This document shows, one piece after another, positions 6,158 through 14,590 of a stretch of DNA of 40,095 nt (positions are counted from its first letter, which is position 1; the number at the start of each line of letters is the position of its first letter). The notes below the pieces were generated by a model that saw only the letters and a program-made list of their open reading frames with translations, had not been told where the DNA came from and searched no databases. The stretch is taken from NCBI GenBank assembly GCA_937121175.1, contig CAKZKD010000022.1, positions 1 through 40,095 of the forward strand, in the 5' to 3' direction. A program made the translations under genes and the position numbers. This DNA comes from an uncultured Flavobacteriales bacterium (GTDB lineage Bacteria > Bacteroidota > Bacteroidia > Flavobacteriales_G > Salibacteraceae).

Positions 6158-8398
6158 ATGAAACTTCGAACACTTGCAAAATATACTTACCTATCATTAC
6201 TAACACTTATTATCATTTCTTGTGCTAAACAGCCACAAACAGAACAACAACGCTGGGAGCTACGTGCTGCTAATACAGAGATCTTCAGAGATGATTTTGG
6301 CGTACCACACATATATGGAAAAACGGATGCCGATGCTGTTTTCGGCTTGCTATATGCACAATGCGAAGATGATTTTAACAGAGTAGAGCAAAACTATATC
6401 TGGGCAACCGGGCGATTGGCAGAAGTTGAAGGAGAAGAAGCTTTATATAGCGATTTACGGGCAAAGTTATTTATGACAGAAGAAGAAGCAAAAGCCAATT
6501 ATGATAAAAGTCCTGACTGGCTTAAAGAGTTATGCGATGCCTTTGCTGATGGCATTAATTATTATCTGCATACACATCCTGAGGTAAAACCTCGATTGTT
6601 AACTCGTTTTGAACCATGGATGCCCATGTATTTTAGTGAAGGATCAATAGGAGGAGATATTGAGCGCGTATCTACAAAAGCAATAAAAACTTTTTACGAA
6701 AAGGAACAACCATCGCTTTCATTAAATGAAGTTAACGATGGGTTAATACGTCTCGCTGACAACGAACCAAGAGGTTCCAACGGGTTTGCTATCTCAGGAA
6801 AATTAACCGAATCGGGTAATACAATGTTGCTTATCAATCCACACACATCCTTTTTCTTTCGAGGAGAAGTACATGTAGTTAGTGAAGAAGGGTTAAATGC
6901 TTATGGTGCTGTAACTTGGGGGCAATTTTTTGTTTATCAGGGATTTAACGAAGAAACAGGCTGGATGCATACTTCAACTTATACAGATGTTATAGACGAT
7001 TTTGTTGAAACTGTTGTAAAAAATGAGGATGGACTAAAATATAAATATGGTGATGAATTACGACCAGTAGAAACGTTAGAAGTTGCACTTAAATACAAAG
7101 AAAATGAAGAAATTAAAAAGCGTGACTTCACCATGTATCGTACCCATCACGGACCAATTACACAAAAAATTGACGATAAATGGGTGGCAACAGCTATGAT
7201 GTGGGACCCTGTAAAGGCGCTAACCCAGTCTTTCACCAGAACAAAACTAAACGGGCATAAGGCATTCAGAGAAATGATGAACATACGTACCAACTCGTCC
7301 AACAATACCGTTTATGCCGATGCACAAGGAAATATAGCTTACTATCATGGTAATTTTATTCCTATGAGAGACGTGAAATTTGATTATACAAAGCCTGTAG
7401 ATGGCAGTAATCCAGCCACCGACTGGAAAGGGTTGCACACAGTAGATGAAGCAATCACTGTAATCAACCCTCCTAATGGTTGGATACAAAACTGTAACTC
7501 AACCCCTTTTACAAGTGCCGATGAATATAGCCCAAAGGTTGAAGACTATCCTCGGTACATGTCGAGAAATCGTGAGAACTTTCGTGGTGTACATGCTATA
7601 CGATTACTGAAAAAAGCAGATAAACTAAACCTCGACAAATTGATTGAAATGGCATACGACCCTTATTTACCTGCTTTTGAAGTACTCATTCCAGGATTAG
7701 TAGCGGCATATGACCAATCCCCAAATCCTGAAAAATCATTAAAAGTGCCAATCGAAGTCTTGCGAAACTGGGATTTTGCCGTATCCAAAGAATCTGTAGC
7801 CATGTCATTAGCCCACTATTATGGCATTATGTATTCGCGAGAAGGGAAATCTCCTAAAAAACTAAGCTATATGGAACGTATAAACTACTTCGGTTCCGAA
7901 TCACCGGAGGAAGAACGCCTTGCAATTTTCCAAAAAACTATAGCCAAATTAACAGAAGATTTCGGCAATTGGAATACGCCCTGGGGTGAAATTAACAGAT
8001 ATCAACGACTTAACGGAGATATTAGACAGCCTTTTAATGATGATAAACCAAGTACACCGGTAGGATTGGCATCAGGCAGATGGGGAGCATTAGCCTCTTT
8101 CGGGGCAAGGTCATACAACGGCACAAAACGTATATACGGTACATCAGGTAACAGTTTTGTAGCTGTAGTAGAATTTGGAGATAAACTAAAAGCCAAAAGT
8201 ATGCTGGCAGGTGGTCAAAGTGGCGACCCCGATTCGCCCCATTTTGATGATCAGGTACAACCTTATATAGATATACAATTTAAAGATGTTGCCTACTATC
8301 GGGAAGATGTAGAAAAGAGAGCCAAAAGTACATATCACCCGGGAAAAAAAATAATTAGTACTTCTATAGAAGCACTCCTCACAATTCAACAGAGATAA
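6158..8398 (+). CDS. Penicillin acylase family Ntn-hydrolase lipoprotein
   Basis: A 746-residue member of the penicillin/acyl-homoserine-lactone/aculeacin acylase family (S45). These enzymes hydrolyse an amide bond between an acyl group and an amine. The N-terminus ends in the lipobox IIIS-C (Cys22), so the product is a lipoprotein. The segment FRDDFGVPHIYG (about 43-54) opens the alpha chain. EPRGSNGFAISG contains the G-S junction at Ser207, the autocatalytic nucleophile that becomes the beta-chain N-terminus. Length and order are normal for the family. As first gene of the fifteen-gene operon it sits behind operator A. In this context it would remove N-acyl caps from peptides or amino acids; acyl-homoserine lactones or beta-lactams are alternative substrates. 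The substrate cannot be read from sequence. Confidence 0.88.
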   Translation: MKLRTLAKYTYLSLLTLIIISCAKQPQTEQQRWELRAANTEIFRDDFGVPHIYGKTDADAVFGLLYAQCEDDFNRVEQNYIWATGRLAEVEGEEALYSDLRAKLFMTEEEAKANYDKSPDWLKELCDAFADGINYYLHTHPEVKPRLLTRFEPWMPMYFSEGSIGGDIERVSTKAIKTFYEKEQPSLSLNEVNDGLIRLADNEPRGSNGFAISGKLTESGNTMLLINPHTSFFFRGEVHVVSEEGLNAYGAVTWGQFFVYQGFNEETGWMHTSTYTDVIDDFVETVVKNEDGLKYKYGDELRPVETLEVALKYKENEEIKKRDFTMYRTHHGPITQKIDDKWVATAMMWDPVKALTQSFTRTKLNGHKAFREMMNIRTNSSNNTVYADAQGNIAYYHGNFIPMRDVKFDYTKPVDGSNPATDWKGLHTVDEAITVINPPNGWIQNCNSTPFTSADEYSPKVEDYPRYMSRNRENFRGVHAIRLLKKADKLNLDKLIEMAYDPYLPAFEVLIPGLVAAYDQSPNPEKSLKVPIEVLRNWDFAVSKESVAMSLAHYYGIMYSREGKSPKKLSYMERINYFGSESPEEERLAIFQKTIAKLTEDFGNWNTPWGEINRYQRLNGDIRQPFNDDKPSTPVGLASGRWGALASFGARSYNGTKRIYGTSGNSFVAVVEFGDKLKAKSMLAGGQSGDPDSPHFDDQVQPYIDIQFKDVAYYREDVEKRAKSTYHPGKKIISTSIEALLTIQQR

Positions 8399-8421
8399 AA
8401 AACACAATAAATTAAAACATT

Positions 8422-9321
8422 ATGAAAACCATTCAAAAACTATTTTTTATCATCTTATTAACAACAACTACTATGGTGCAAGCTCAGAACAAAAAATTAA
8501 AAATCTACATTTCTGCCGATATGGAAGGTGTGGTCGGAGCAGTAACAGGCGAACAATTGGGTCCCGGAGGGTTTGAATACGAGCGCTTCCGCAAGTTCAT
8601 GACTGCCGAAGTAAATGCTTGTATAAAAGCAGCTCGTGAAGCAGGAGCAGATGAGATTTTGGTTAGTGATTCGCATGGAAACGGGCAGAATATTCTTATT
8701 GAGAAACTCCCTGATGATGTGATGATTGTTAGATCTTGGCCACGTATGTTGGGGATGATGGAAGGTATTGACGATTCTTTTGATGGAGCTATATTTTTGG
8801 GCTATCACGCCAGTACTAATAGTAAAGAAGGAGTTAGAGCACACACCATGTCGAGTGCCAATATTACCTCTGTTAAAATCAACAATATTGTAATGCCGGA
8901 GGCAGGTATTAATGCACTAATTGCTGGGCATTTCAATGTTCCGATCATCCTAATTACCGGAGACGATATTGCTGTGAAAGAAACACAAAACCTGCTGGGA
9001 GATACAGAAGGTGCCGTAGTAAAGTGGGCAAATAGCTTTCATTCGGCAAAAACCCTTACTCCGAATGCTGCCTATGAAGTAATCGGCAACAAAACAAAAG
9101 CAGCCATCAAAAGAATTAAAGAGTTTAAACCTTACAAACTAAAAGGGCCGTTAACGCTTGACCTTAGCCTGAAAAACTATCGTCCTGTAGAACTTTTACA
9201 ACATTACCCAGGAGCAAAACGAATTGATTCGCATACCATTCGTTTCGTTGGGAAAGATATTATTGAAATATCTACATTCCTGCGATTTGTAACTGGATAT
9301 AATATTGCTTTAAAACCCTAA
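8422..9321 (+). CDS. M55 family D-aminopeptidase (DppA-like), exported
   Basis: A 299-residue M55 metallopeptidase preceded by a signal peptide ending near MVQAQ. M55 enzymes such as Bacillus DppA are zinc D-aminopeptidases acting on D-Ala-D-Ala and related peptides, and assemble as decamers (family knowledge). Visible metal-site motifs are ISADMEGVVG (Asp33, Glu35), DSHGNG, FLGYHAST and PEAGINA. Bacillus DppA is cytoplasmic, so the signal peptide is notable: it places the activity in the periplasm with the other exported hydrolases. It starts 23 bp after the acylase stop and ends 5 bp before the next start, clearly the same operon. Confidence 0.88.
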   Translation: MKTIQKLFFIILLTTTTMVQAQNKKLKIYISADMEGVVGAVTGEQLGPGGFEYERFRKFMTAEVNACIKAAREAGADEILVSDSHGNGQNILIEKLPDDVMIVRSWPRMLGMMEGIDDSFDGAIFLGYHASTNSKEGVRAHTMSSANITSVKINNIVMPEAGINALIAGHFNVPIILITGDDIAVKETQNLLGDTEGAVVKWANSFHSAKTLTPNAAYEVIGNKTKAAIKRIKEFKPYKLKGPLTLDLSLKNYRPVELLQHYPGAKRIDSHTIRFVGKDIIEISTFLRFVTGYNIALKP

Positions 9322-9326
9322 TTAGC

Positions 9327-10382
9327 ATGAAAAAAACAGCGATTGTAATAACAGGAGGAGATTTACATACCAATTTTGCAAAAACAACCCATGGATTGAT
9401 TAGAGGGTCAGATCGTTTTAAGTTATTAGCCGTTGTAGATCACAATCATGCAGGTTCGGATGCAGGAGAAATTCTGGACGGTAAAAAGAGGAATATTCCA
9501 GTTATTGGTTCTATAGATGAAGCTACAAAACAATTAAATAATATCGATTGTCTTATCGTAGGAGTAGCTACCAAAGGTGGAGTTCTATCTGAGATCTTAT
9601 TAAAAACTATTCGTAAAGCCATTACCTATAAAATCAATATTATAAATGGGTTACATCATTTATTGTGCGAACAACAAGATATTGTAAAACTGGCTGAAGA
9701 ATATGGCGTAGAGTTAATAGATATCCGTAAGCCAAAATCTATCAAAGAGCTGCATTTTTGGACTGGTGAAATTTTCAATATTGATGTTCCTATTGTTGCT
9801 GTTTTAGGAATGGACTGCGCCATGGGCAAACGTACCACAACCAGACTTATGCTGGAAGCTTGTAAGGAAGAAAATATAAAAGCAGAGATGATTTACACCG
9901 GACAAACCGGTTGGATGCAAGGAAGTAAGTATGGTTTTATCTTCGATTCTACACTTAATGATTTTGTTTCAGGTGAATTGGAACATGCGATTGTTTCTTG
10001 TTGGCAAAAAGAAAAACCGGATATGATCCTTTTGGAAGGTCAGTCTAGTCTTAGAAACCCTAGCGGTCCTTGTGGTTTAGAGATGCTTATTTCAGGAAAT
10101 GCAAAAAAAGTGATTTTGGTGTGTGCTCCCGGAAGAAAATATTTTGATCAGGAACCCGAATGGGGGGAAATACCTTCTATTGAATCTGAAATAGAAATCA
10201 TCAAAAAGTTTAATAGCGAAGTCATTGGATTGGCTTTAAATACAGAAGGGCTTACTTCTGAAGAAGCCAAAACGATACAATCCGAATTAGAAGCCTCATT
10301 AAATATACCGGTTGTTATTCCTATACAAGAAGGTGTTCAAAAATTTATTACCGCGCTAAAAATAACAGTTCATGAAGATTAA
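9327..10382 (+). CDS. dgcN: DUF1611 protein, DgcN-type D-glutamate N-acetyltransferase
   Basis: A 351-residue cytosolic protein with no signal peptide. An N-terminal Rossmann-like half (about 1-140) is followed by a P-loop domain with GMDCAMGKRTT (about 168-178), and then LLEGQSSLRNP and VCAPGRKYF. This is the DUF1611 architecture. A DUF1611 protein called DgcN, acting with the epimerase-like DgcA, was reported in marine proteobacteria to acetylate D-glutamate, after which DgcA racemises N-acetyl-D-glutamate. The gene overlaps the epimerase gene by 11 bp, the same pairing, which supports the assignment. The older database label for this family is NAD-dependent epimerase/dehydratase, which the P-loop does not support. 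The transfer to a flavobacterium is inference. Confidence 0.8.
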   Translation: MKKTAIVITGGDLHTNFAKTTHGLIRGSDRFKLLAVVDHNHAGSDAGEILDGKKRNIPVIGSIDEATKQLNNIDCLIVGVATKGGVLSEILLKTIRKAITYKINIINGLHHLLCEQQDIVKLAEEYGVELIDIRKPKSIKELHFWTGEIFNIDVPIVAVLGMDCAMGKRTTTRLMLEACKEENIKAEMIYTGQTGWMQGSKYGFIFDSTLNDFVSGELEHAIVSCWQKEKPDMILLEGQSSLRNPSGPCGLEMLISGNAKKVILVCAPGRKYFDQEPEWGEIPSIESEIEIIKKFNSEVIGLALNTEGLTSEEAKTIQSELEASLNIPVVIPIQEGVQKFITALKITVHED

Positions 10383-11436
10383 AGAAATTAAAGCCTTTTC
10401 AAAAAATTTAGCACTTACCAAGCCTTATAGCATTGCTTATAAAACCGTTTCTGATGTAGAAAGTGCTTTTCTTTTTATTACTCTCGAAAATGGAATTACC
10501 GGTATAGGAGCTGCTAATCCAGCAAAAGAAGTGGTTAATGAAACACCTGCACAAACACTTCAGAATTGTCAATCAGATTACTTTCAATCCTTTATTGGTA
10601 AAGACATTCGACATTTCAGAAAAATGATTCAAGATGTTCATGCTACTTTCCCCGATAAACCGGGTACACAGGCCATTTGGGACATTGCCTTGCATGATAC
10701 TTTCGCTAAATATTTAGGCATTCCCGTAGTGGAAATCTACGGACAGCATATCAAATCGTTACCAACCTCAGTAACTATTGGTATTATGGGGGTAGAGGAA
10801 ACGCTAAAAGAGGCTGCCGAATACAAAAAGTTAGGTTTTAAAGTGCTTAAAGTAAAAACCGGAGAATCGGTTGAATTGGATATTGAACGAATCTTAAAAC
10901 TACACGAACAACATAATGATATGATTATCCGTGTAGATGCCAATCAGGGATATGGGAAAAAAGAATTGCTGCAGTTTGTACAAGCAACAGAAAAAGCAAA
11001 TTTAGAGGTAATAGAGCAGCCTGTTCCTGTGGGGAAAGAACAAGAACTGACTGGAGTAGATGAAAAAATCAGGAAAATACTGGTCGCAGACGAAAGCCTA
11101 AAAAACGGTACCAGTGCCATACAATATGCTACACTTCCTCAACCTTTTGGTATCTACAATATCAAATTGATGAAATGTGGAGGGCTTATGGGAGCGTTTG
11201 AAATTGCAACCATCGCCAAAGCCGCTAATATTAACCTGTTTTGGGGTTGTAATGACGAGAGTATCGTAAGCATCACTGCTGCAATACATGCGGCATTTGC
11301 CTGCCCTCATACCAAATACCTTGATTTGGACGGTAGTTTTGATCTGGCAGAAGACTTGGTCAATGGAGGTTTTTCACTAAAAGATGGCATTCTAAGTATC
11401 AATAAAAAACCAGGGTTCGGTTTTGAGCTTACATAA
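10372..11436 (+). CDS. dgcA: Enolase-superfamily epimerase, DgcA / dipeptide epimerase
   Basis: A 354-residue cytosolic enzyme of the muconate-lactonising subgroup. Catalytic and metal residues are complete: K-V-K of LKVKTG (Lys160, Lys162), Asp189 in RVDANQGY, Glu215 in VIEQPV, Asp240 in ADESL and Lys265 in YNIKLMK. Relatives are either L-Ala-D/L-Glu epimerases that recycle murein peptides or DgcA, the N-acetyl-D-glutamate racemase. The 11-bp overlap with the DUF1611 gene favours the DgcA role. Either reading gives a route from D-glutamate, a peptidoglycan residue, to the L-form. It is one of only two cytosolic enzymes in the first half of the operon. Confidence 0.85.
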   Translation: MKIKEIKAFSKNLALTKPYSIAYKTVSDVESAFLFITLENGITGIGAANPAKEVVNETPAQTLQNCQSDYFQSFIGKDIRHFRKMIQDVHATFPDKPGTQAIWDIALHDTFAKYLGIPVVEIYGQHIKSLPTSVTIGIMGVEETLKEAAEYKKLGFKVLKVKTGESVELDIERILKLHEQHNDMIIRVDANQGYGKKELLQFVQATEKANLEVIEQPVPVGKEQELTGVDEKIRKILVADESLKNGTSAIQYATLPQPFGIYNIKLMKCGGLMGAFEIATIAKAANINLFWGCNDESIVSITAAIHAAFACPHTKYLDLDGSFDLAEDLVNGGFSLKDGILSINKKPGFGFELT

Positions 11437-11444
11437 AAAGTATA

Positions 11445-13073
11445 ATGATGAAACACTTATTTAACGCCCTTCTTGCAATTATTTTGATAAGTTGTACAGA
11501 GCAACAAAGAATACCAGAATACGCTGAAAAAGTTGATAATGTGTTTAGCGACTGGAAACCTACTGAACCTGGAGCAGCAATAGGTATTTACCGTGGAGGG
11601 AAGTTAGAATATGCCAAAGGATATGGCATGGCAAACATGGATTATGGTATTGCCAATACGACAAATTCGGTGTTTAGAATTGCTTCAACATCCAAGCAAT
11701 TTACAGCTGCCTGCATAATATTACTTGCAGAACAAGGTCAGTTGAGCCTTGATAACCCATTGAGTAAGTTTTTTCCTGAATTCCCTGATTATGCAAAAGA
11801 CATCAGCCTACGTCATTTACTTAATCATACCAGCGGTATTAGAGATTATTTGCAACTTGTTTATCTGGCAGGGTTTGATGATGATGACTTCTATACCGAT
11901 GAGGAAGTAATGAACCTTTTGGTAAAACAAAAGAACCTCAATTTTGCCACAGGCGATGAGTTTCTATATTCCAATAGTGGTTATTGGCTATTGGGACAGG
12001 TCGTTTTGAAAGTATCGGGAACTACACTAGCAGAATTTGCCGAGCAAAATATTTTCAAACCTTTGCAAATGAAAAACACCCATTTTCATGATAACAATTC
12101 CATGATTGTGCCAAACAGGGCTTCAGGTTACACACCTACCGATGATGGCTTTGAAATCAGTATGACACAGCTTGAAATGATTGGCGATGGCGGAGTATTC
12201 ACAACCATAGAAGATTTAGGTAAGTGGGTAGATAATTTTAGCACACATACTGTTGGTAGCCAGGAATTCACTCAAAAAATGCAAACTAAGGCTATATTGA
12301 ATAATGGCGATACCCTTGATTATGCGCTCGGCCTAAATATTACCAAATACAATGACAAACCTGTTGTGCGCCACGGTGGTGCTTTTGTTGGTTACAGGGC
12401 CGAATTGATGCGTTTTCCAGAGGAAAATATTGCCATTGCTGTTCTAACAAACAGAAGTGATGGTCAAGCGGGTCAGCACGCAAACCAAATTGCAGATGTC
12501 TTATTTGATAAACCCAAAACATCTGTTGACAAAATAGAGCCACAGAAAACCTCAGAGGACTATGTCACCACACCAGAAAAATTGGCTCATTATGTAGGTA
12601 GTTACTGGAACGACACCTTGATGAAGGGCAATAAAGTCAGCATTAAAAATGACACCCTCTACCTTGATAACAATAGACTAGTAGCTATAGAATCCGGGCA
12701 GTTTAGCTTAGTAAAGTATCCGAAAATTAAAGTAAGTTTTAGGGATGATAGGATGACAATACAGTTTCCAGGAAGAGACCCGCAGATATATACTGCTTAT
12801 GAACTACCTATATATACAGCATCAGACCTCAACACATTTGCAGGAAGTTATTACAGTGAAGAACTACAAGTTTCTTATTTACTTCAACTGCAAGGAAAGG
12901 AGTTACTACTATATATAAATGGTAAGAAAATTTCACCACTTGTCTCTGGCAAGGAGAATATTTTTGTGAATGATGCTATGGGTACTTTTGAGTTTATCAG
13001 GACAAAAAACAAGTCGACAGGTTTTATACTGACCTCAGGTCGGGTTAAAAACTTACTGTTCAAAAAAGAATAA
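11445..13073 (+). CDS. S12 serine hydrolase lipoprotein with C-terminal beta domain
   Basis: A 542-residue beta-lactamase/DD-peptidase-fold enzyme. The lipobox ILIS-C (Cys17) makes it a lipoprotein. The three active-site motifs are present: S-T-S-K (Ser81-Lys84), Y-S-N in FLYSNSGYW, and H-G-G in VRHGGAFVG. The C-terminal 180 residues contain two beta-rich repeats starting LAHYVGSYWNDTL and LNTFAGSYYSEEL. Relatives include D-aminopeptidases, esterases and D-stereospecific amidases (clan SE). It closely resembles the 570-residue product at 30408-32120 in motifs and layout. As there, it is directly linked to an N-acyl-D-amino-acid deacylase gene, so the pair appears duplicated. Substrate unknown; D-peptides are likely from context. 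Confidence 0.85.
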   Translation: MMKHLFNALLAIILISCTEQQRIPEYAEKVDNVFSDWKPTEPGAAIGIYRGGKLEYAKGYGMANMDYGIANTTNSVFRIASTSKQFTAACIILLAEQGQLSLDNPLSKFFPEFPDYAKDISLRHLLNHTSGIRDYLQLVYLAGFDDDDFYTDEEVMNLLVKQKNLNFATGDEFLYSNSGYWLLGQVVLKVSGTTLAEFAEQNIFKPLQMKNTHFHDNNSMIVPNRASGYTPTDDGFEISMTQLEMIGDGGVFTTIEDLGKWVDNFSTHTVGSQEFTQKMQTKAILNNGDTLDYALGLNITKYNDKPVVRHGGAFVGYRAELMRFPEENIAIAVLTNRSDGQAGQHANQIADVLFDKPKTSVDKIEPQKTSEDYVTTPEKLAHYVGSYWNDTLMKGNKVSIKNDTLYLDNNRLVAIESGQFSLVKYPKIKVSFRDDRMTIQFPGRDPQIYTAYELPIYTASDLNTFAGSYYSEELQVSYLLQLQGKELLLYINGKKISPLVSGKENIFVNDAMGTFEFIRTKNKSTGFILTSGRVKNLLFKKE

Positions 13074-13092
13074 AAACTAAAGCGAGCAGAAT

Positions 13093-14571
13093 ATGAGAAA
13101 GTTCCATTATATCATTTCATTGAGTATCCTTTTAGTTTTGTTAAATCAATGTAAACCAACAGAAGAAAAGAACCTGCTTATACAAAATGCTACAATTATT
13201 GATGGCACAGGAGCCGACCGTTTTGTGGGTTCTCTTAGAATTAAGGGCAGCTTGATAATTGATATTGGTGATTTGACAGTATTCGATACTGATTCAATTA
13301 TAGATGGAACCGGGATGATATTAAGTCCGGGTTTTATTGATACGCATAGCCATCATGATGGAGACACTCTTCGAACAGTAGAAGCGGCTATTAGTCAAGG
13401 TATAACCACCATAATTGTAGGTCAGGATGGATTTTCCAGACCCTCTTTAAGCAACTATTTCGATTCATTAAAAACATCCCCGTTATCCTTAAATATAGCA
13501 TCGTATGTTGGGCACAATACCGTGAGACAAAAGGTGATGGGTAATGATTTTAAACGGGAAGCTACAATTGATGAAATAGAAGCAATGAAGAAATTAATTG
13601 CCCGCGATATGCAAAGTGGTGCCCTTGGGCTTTCTACAGGGCTGGAATACGACCCGGGAATCTACTCCAATACACAGGAGGTGATTGAAATGGCCAAAGT
13701 AGCTTCGCAATATGGTGGCAGATATATCAGTCATATGCGAAGTGAGGATATGTATTTAGAGCAAAGCATTGATGAGATTTTAAGGGTTGGCAAGGAAACT
13801 AATATGCCCGTGCAAATTTCTCACTTCAAGTTAGCTCGTAAAGGACTATGGGGAAAGGCAGCTAAAATTCTGACTATTCTTGATAGCGCCAGATCCGATG
13901 GTATTGATGTTACTGCCGATATTTATCCGTATCAATACTGGCAGTCCACTATGACGGTGCTCTTTCCAAAACGCGACTTTGATAACAGGGAAAGCGCAGC
14001 ATTCGCTCTTTCAGAACTCACCACGCCAGAAGGGGTAATCGTTAATAAATTCAACGCTAACCCAATTTATGAAGGGCTTACCCTGAAAGAAATTGCAGAC
14101 CTCAGGAAAGAGGATGCTGTTACAACATTTATAACCTTAATAAAAATGTCTCAGGAGACCCCTGGAGAAAGTATTATTGCTAAATCAATGGATTTGGAAG
14201 ATATTAAGACGCTCAGCAGGTGGCCACATATCAATCTATGCTCAGATGGTGCACCTTCGGGTCATCCACGGGGTTGGGGTGCTTTCCCTCGATATCTAAA
14301 TATGGATACTGGTGAATCCCTTGAGACAAAAATTCATAAGATGACTACCCAAGCTGCTGAGAATATGGGTATAGACAGTATTGGCATTATAAAAGAGGGC
14401 TATTATGCTGACCTCTTATTGTTCGGTATAGAATCTTTTAAAGACAAGGCTACTTTTAAAGAAAGCACACTTAAAGCTGAAGGATTACACAAAGTAATTG
14501 TGTCAGGAAAGGTAGTATTTCAAAATAAGGCACCAACCATGATTTATTCTGGAAGGGTGTTAAAGAATTAA
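13093..14571 (+). CDS. N-acyl-D-amino-acid deacylase (D-aminoacylase)
   Basis: A 492-residue amidohydrolase. The metal-site start is PGFIDTHSHHD (His85, His87), followed by ALGLSTGLEYDPG, SHMRSE, QISHFK and LCSDGAPSGHPRGWG, the D-aminoacylase pattern. The family removes the acyl group from N-acyl-D-amino acids to release free D-amino acids. The N-terminus is hydrophobic and ends in Cys20 within LLNQC, an unusual but possible lipobox, so a surface or periplasmic location is likely. Its paralogue is at 32143-33720; both lie next to an S12 hydrolase. It would act after the acylase and D-peptidases. Confidence 0.87.
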   Translation: MRKFHYIISLSILLVLLNQCKPTEEKNLLIQNATIIDGTGADRFVGSLRIKGSLIIDIGDLTVFDTDSIIDGTGMILSPGFIDTHSHHDGDTLRTVEAAISQGITTIIVGQDGFSRPSLSNYFDSLKTSPLSLNIASYVGHNTVRQKVMGNDFKREATIDEIEAMKKLIARDMQSGALGLSTGLEYDPGIYSNTQEVIEMAKVASQYGGRYISHMRSEDMYLEQSIDEILRVGKETNMPVQISHFKLARKGLWGKAAKILTILDSARSDGIDVTADIYPYQYWQSTMTVLFPKRDFDNRESAAFALSELTTPEGVIVNKFNANPIYEGLTLKEIADLRKEDAVTTFITLIKMSQETPGESIIAKSMDLEDIKTLSRWPHINLCSDGAPSGHPRGWGAFPRYLNMDTGESLETKIHKMTTQAAENMGIDSIGIIKEGYYADLLLFGIESFKDKATFKESTLKAEGLHKVIVSGKVVFQNKAPTMIYSGRVLKN

Positions 14572-14590
14572 CATTTAACGAACCAACATT

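Noticed and set aside
6158-8398. Assigning the acylase specifically as a quorum-quenching AHL acylase
   Set aside because: The family signature does not reveal substrate, and context favours N-acyl peptides or amino acids.
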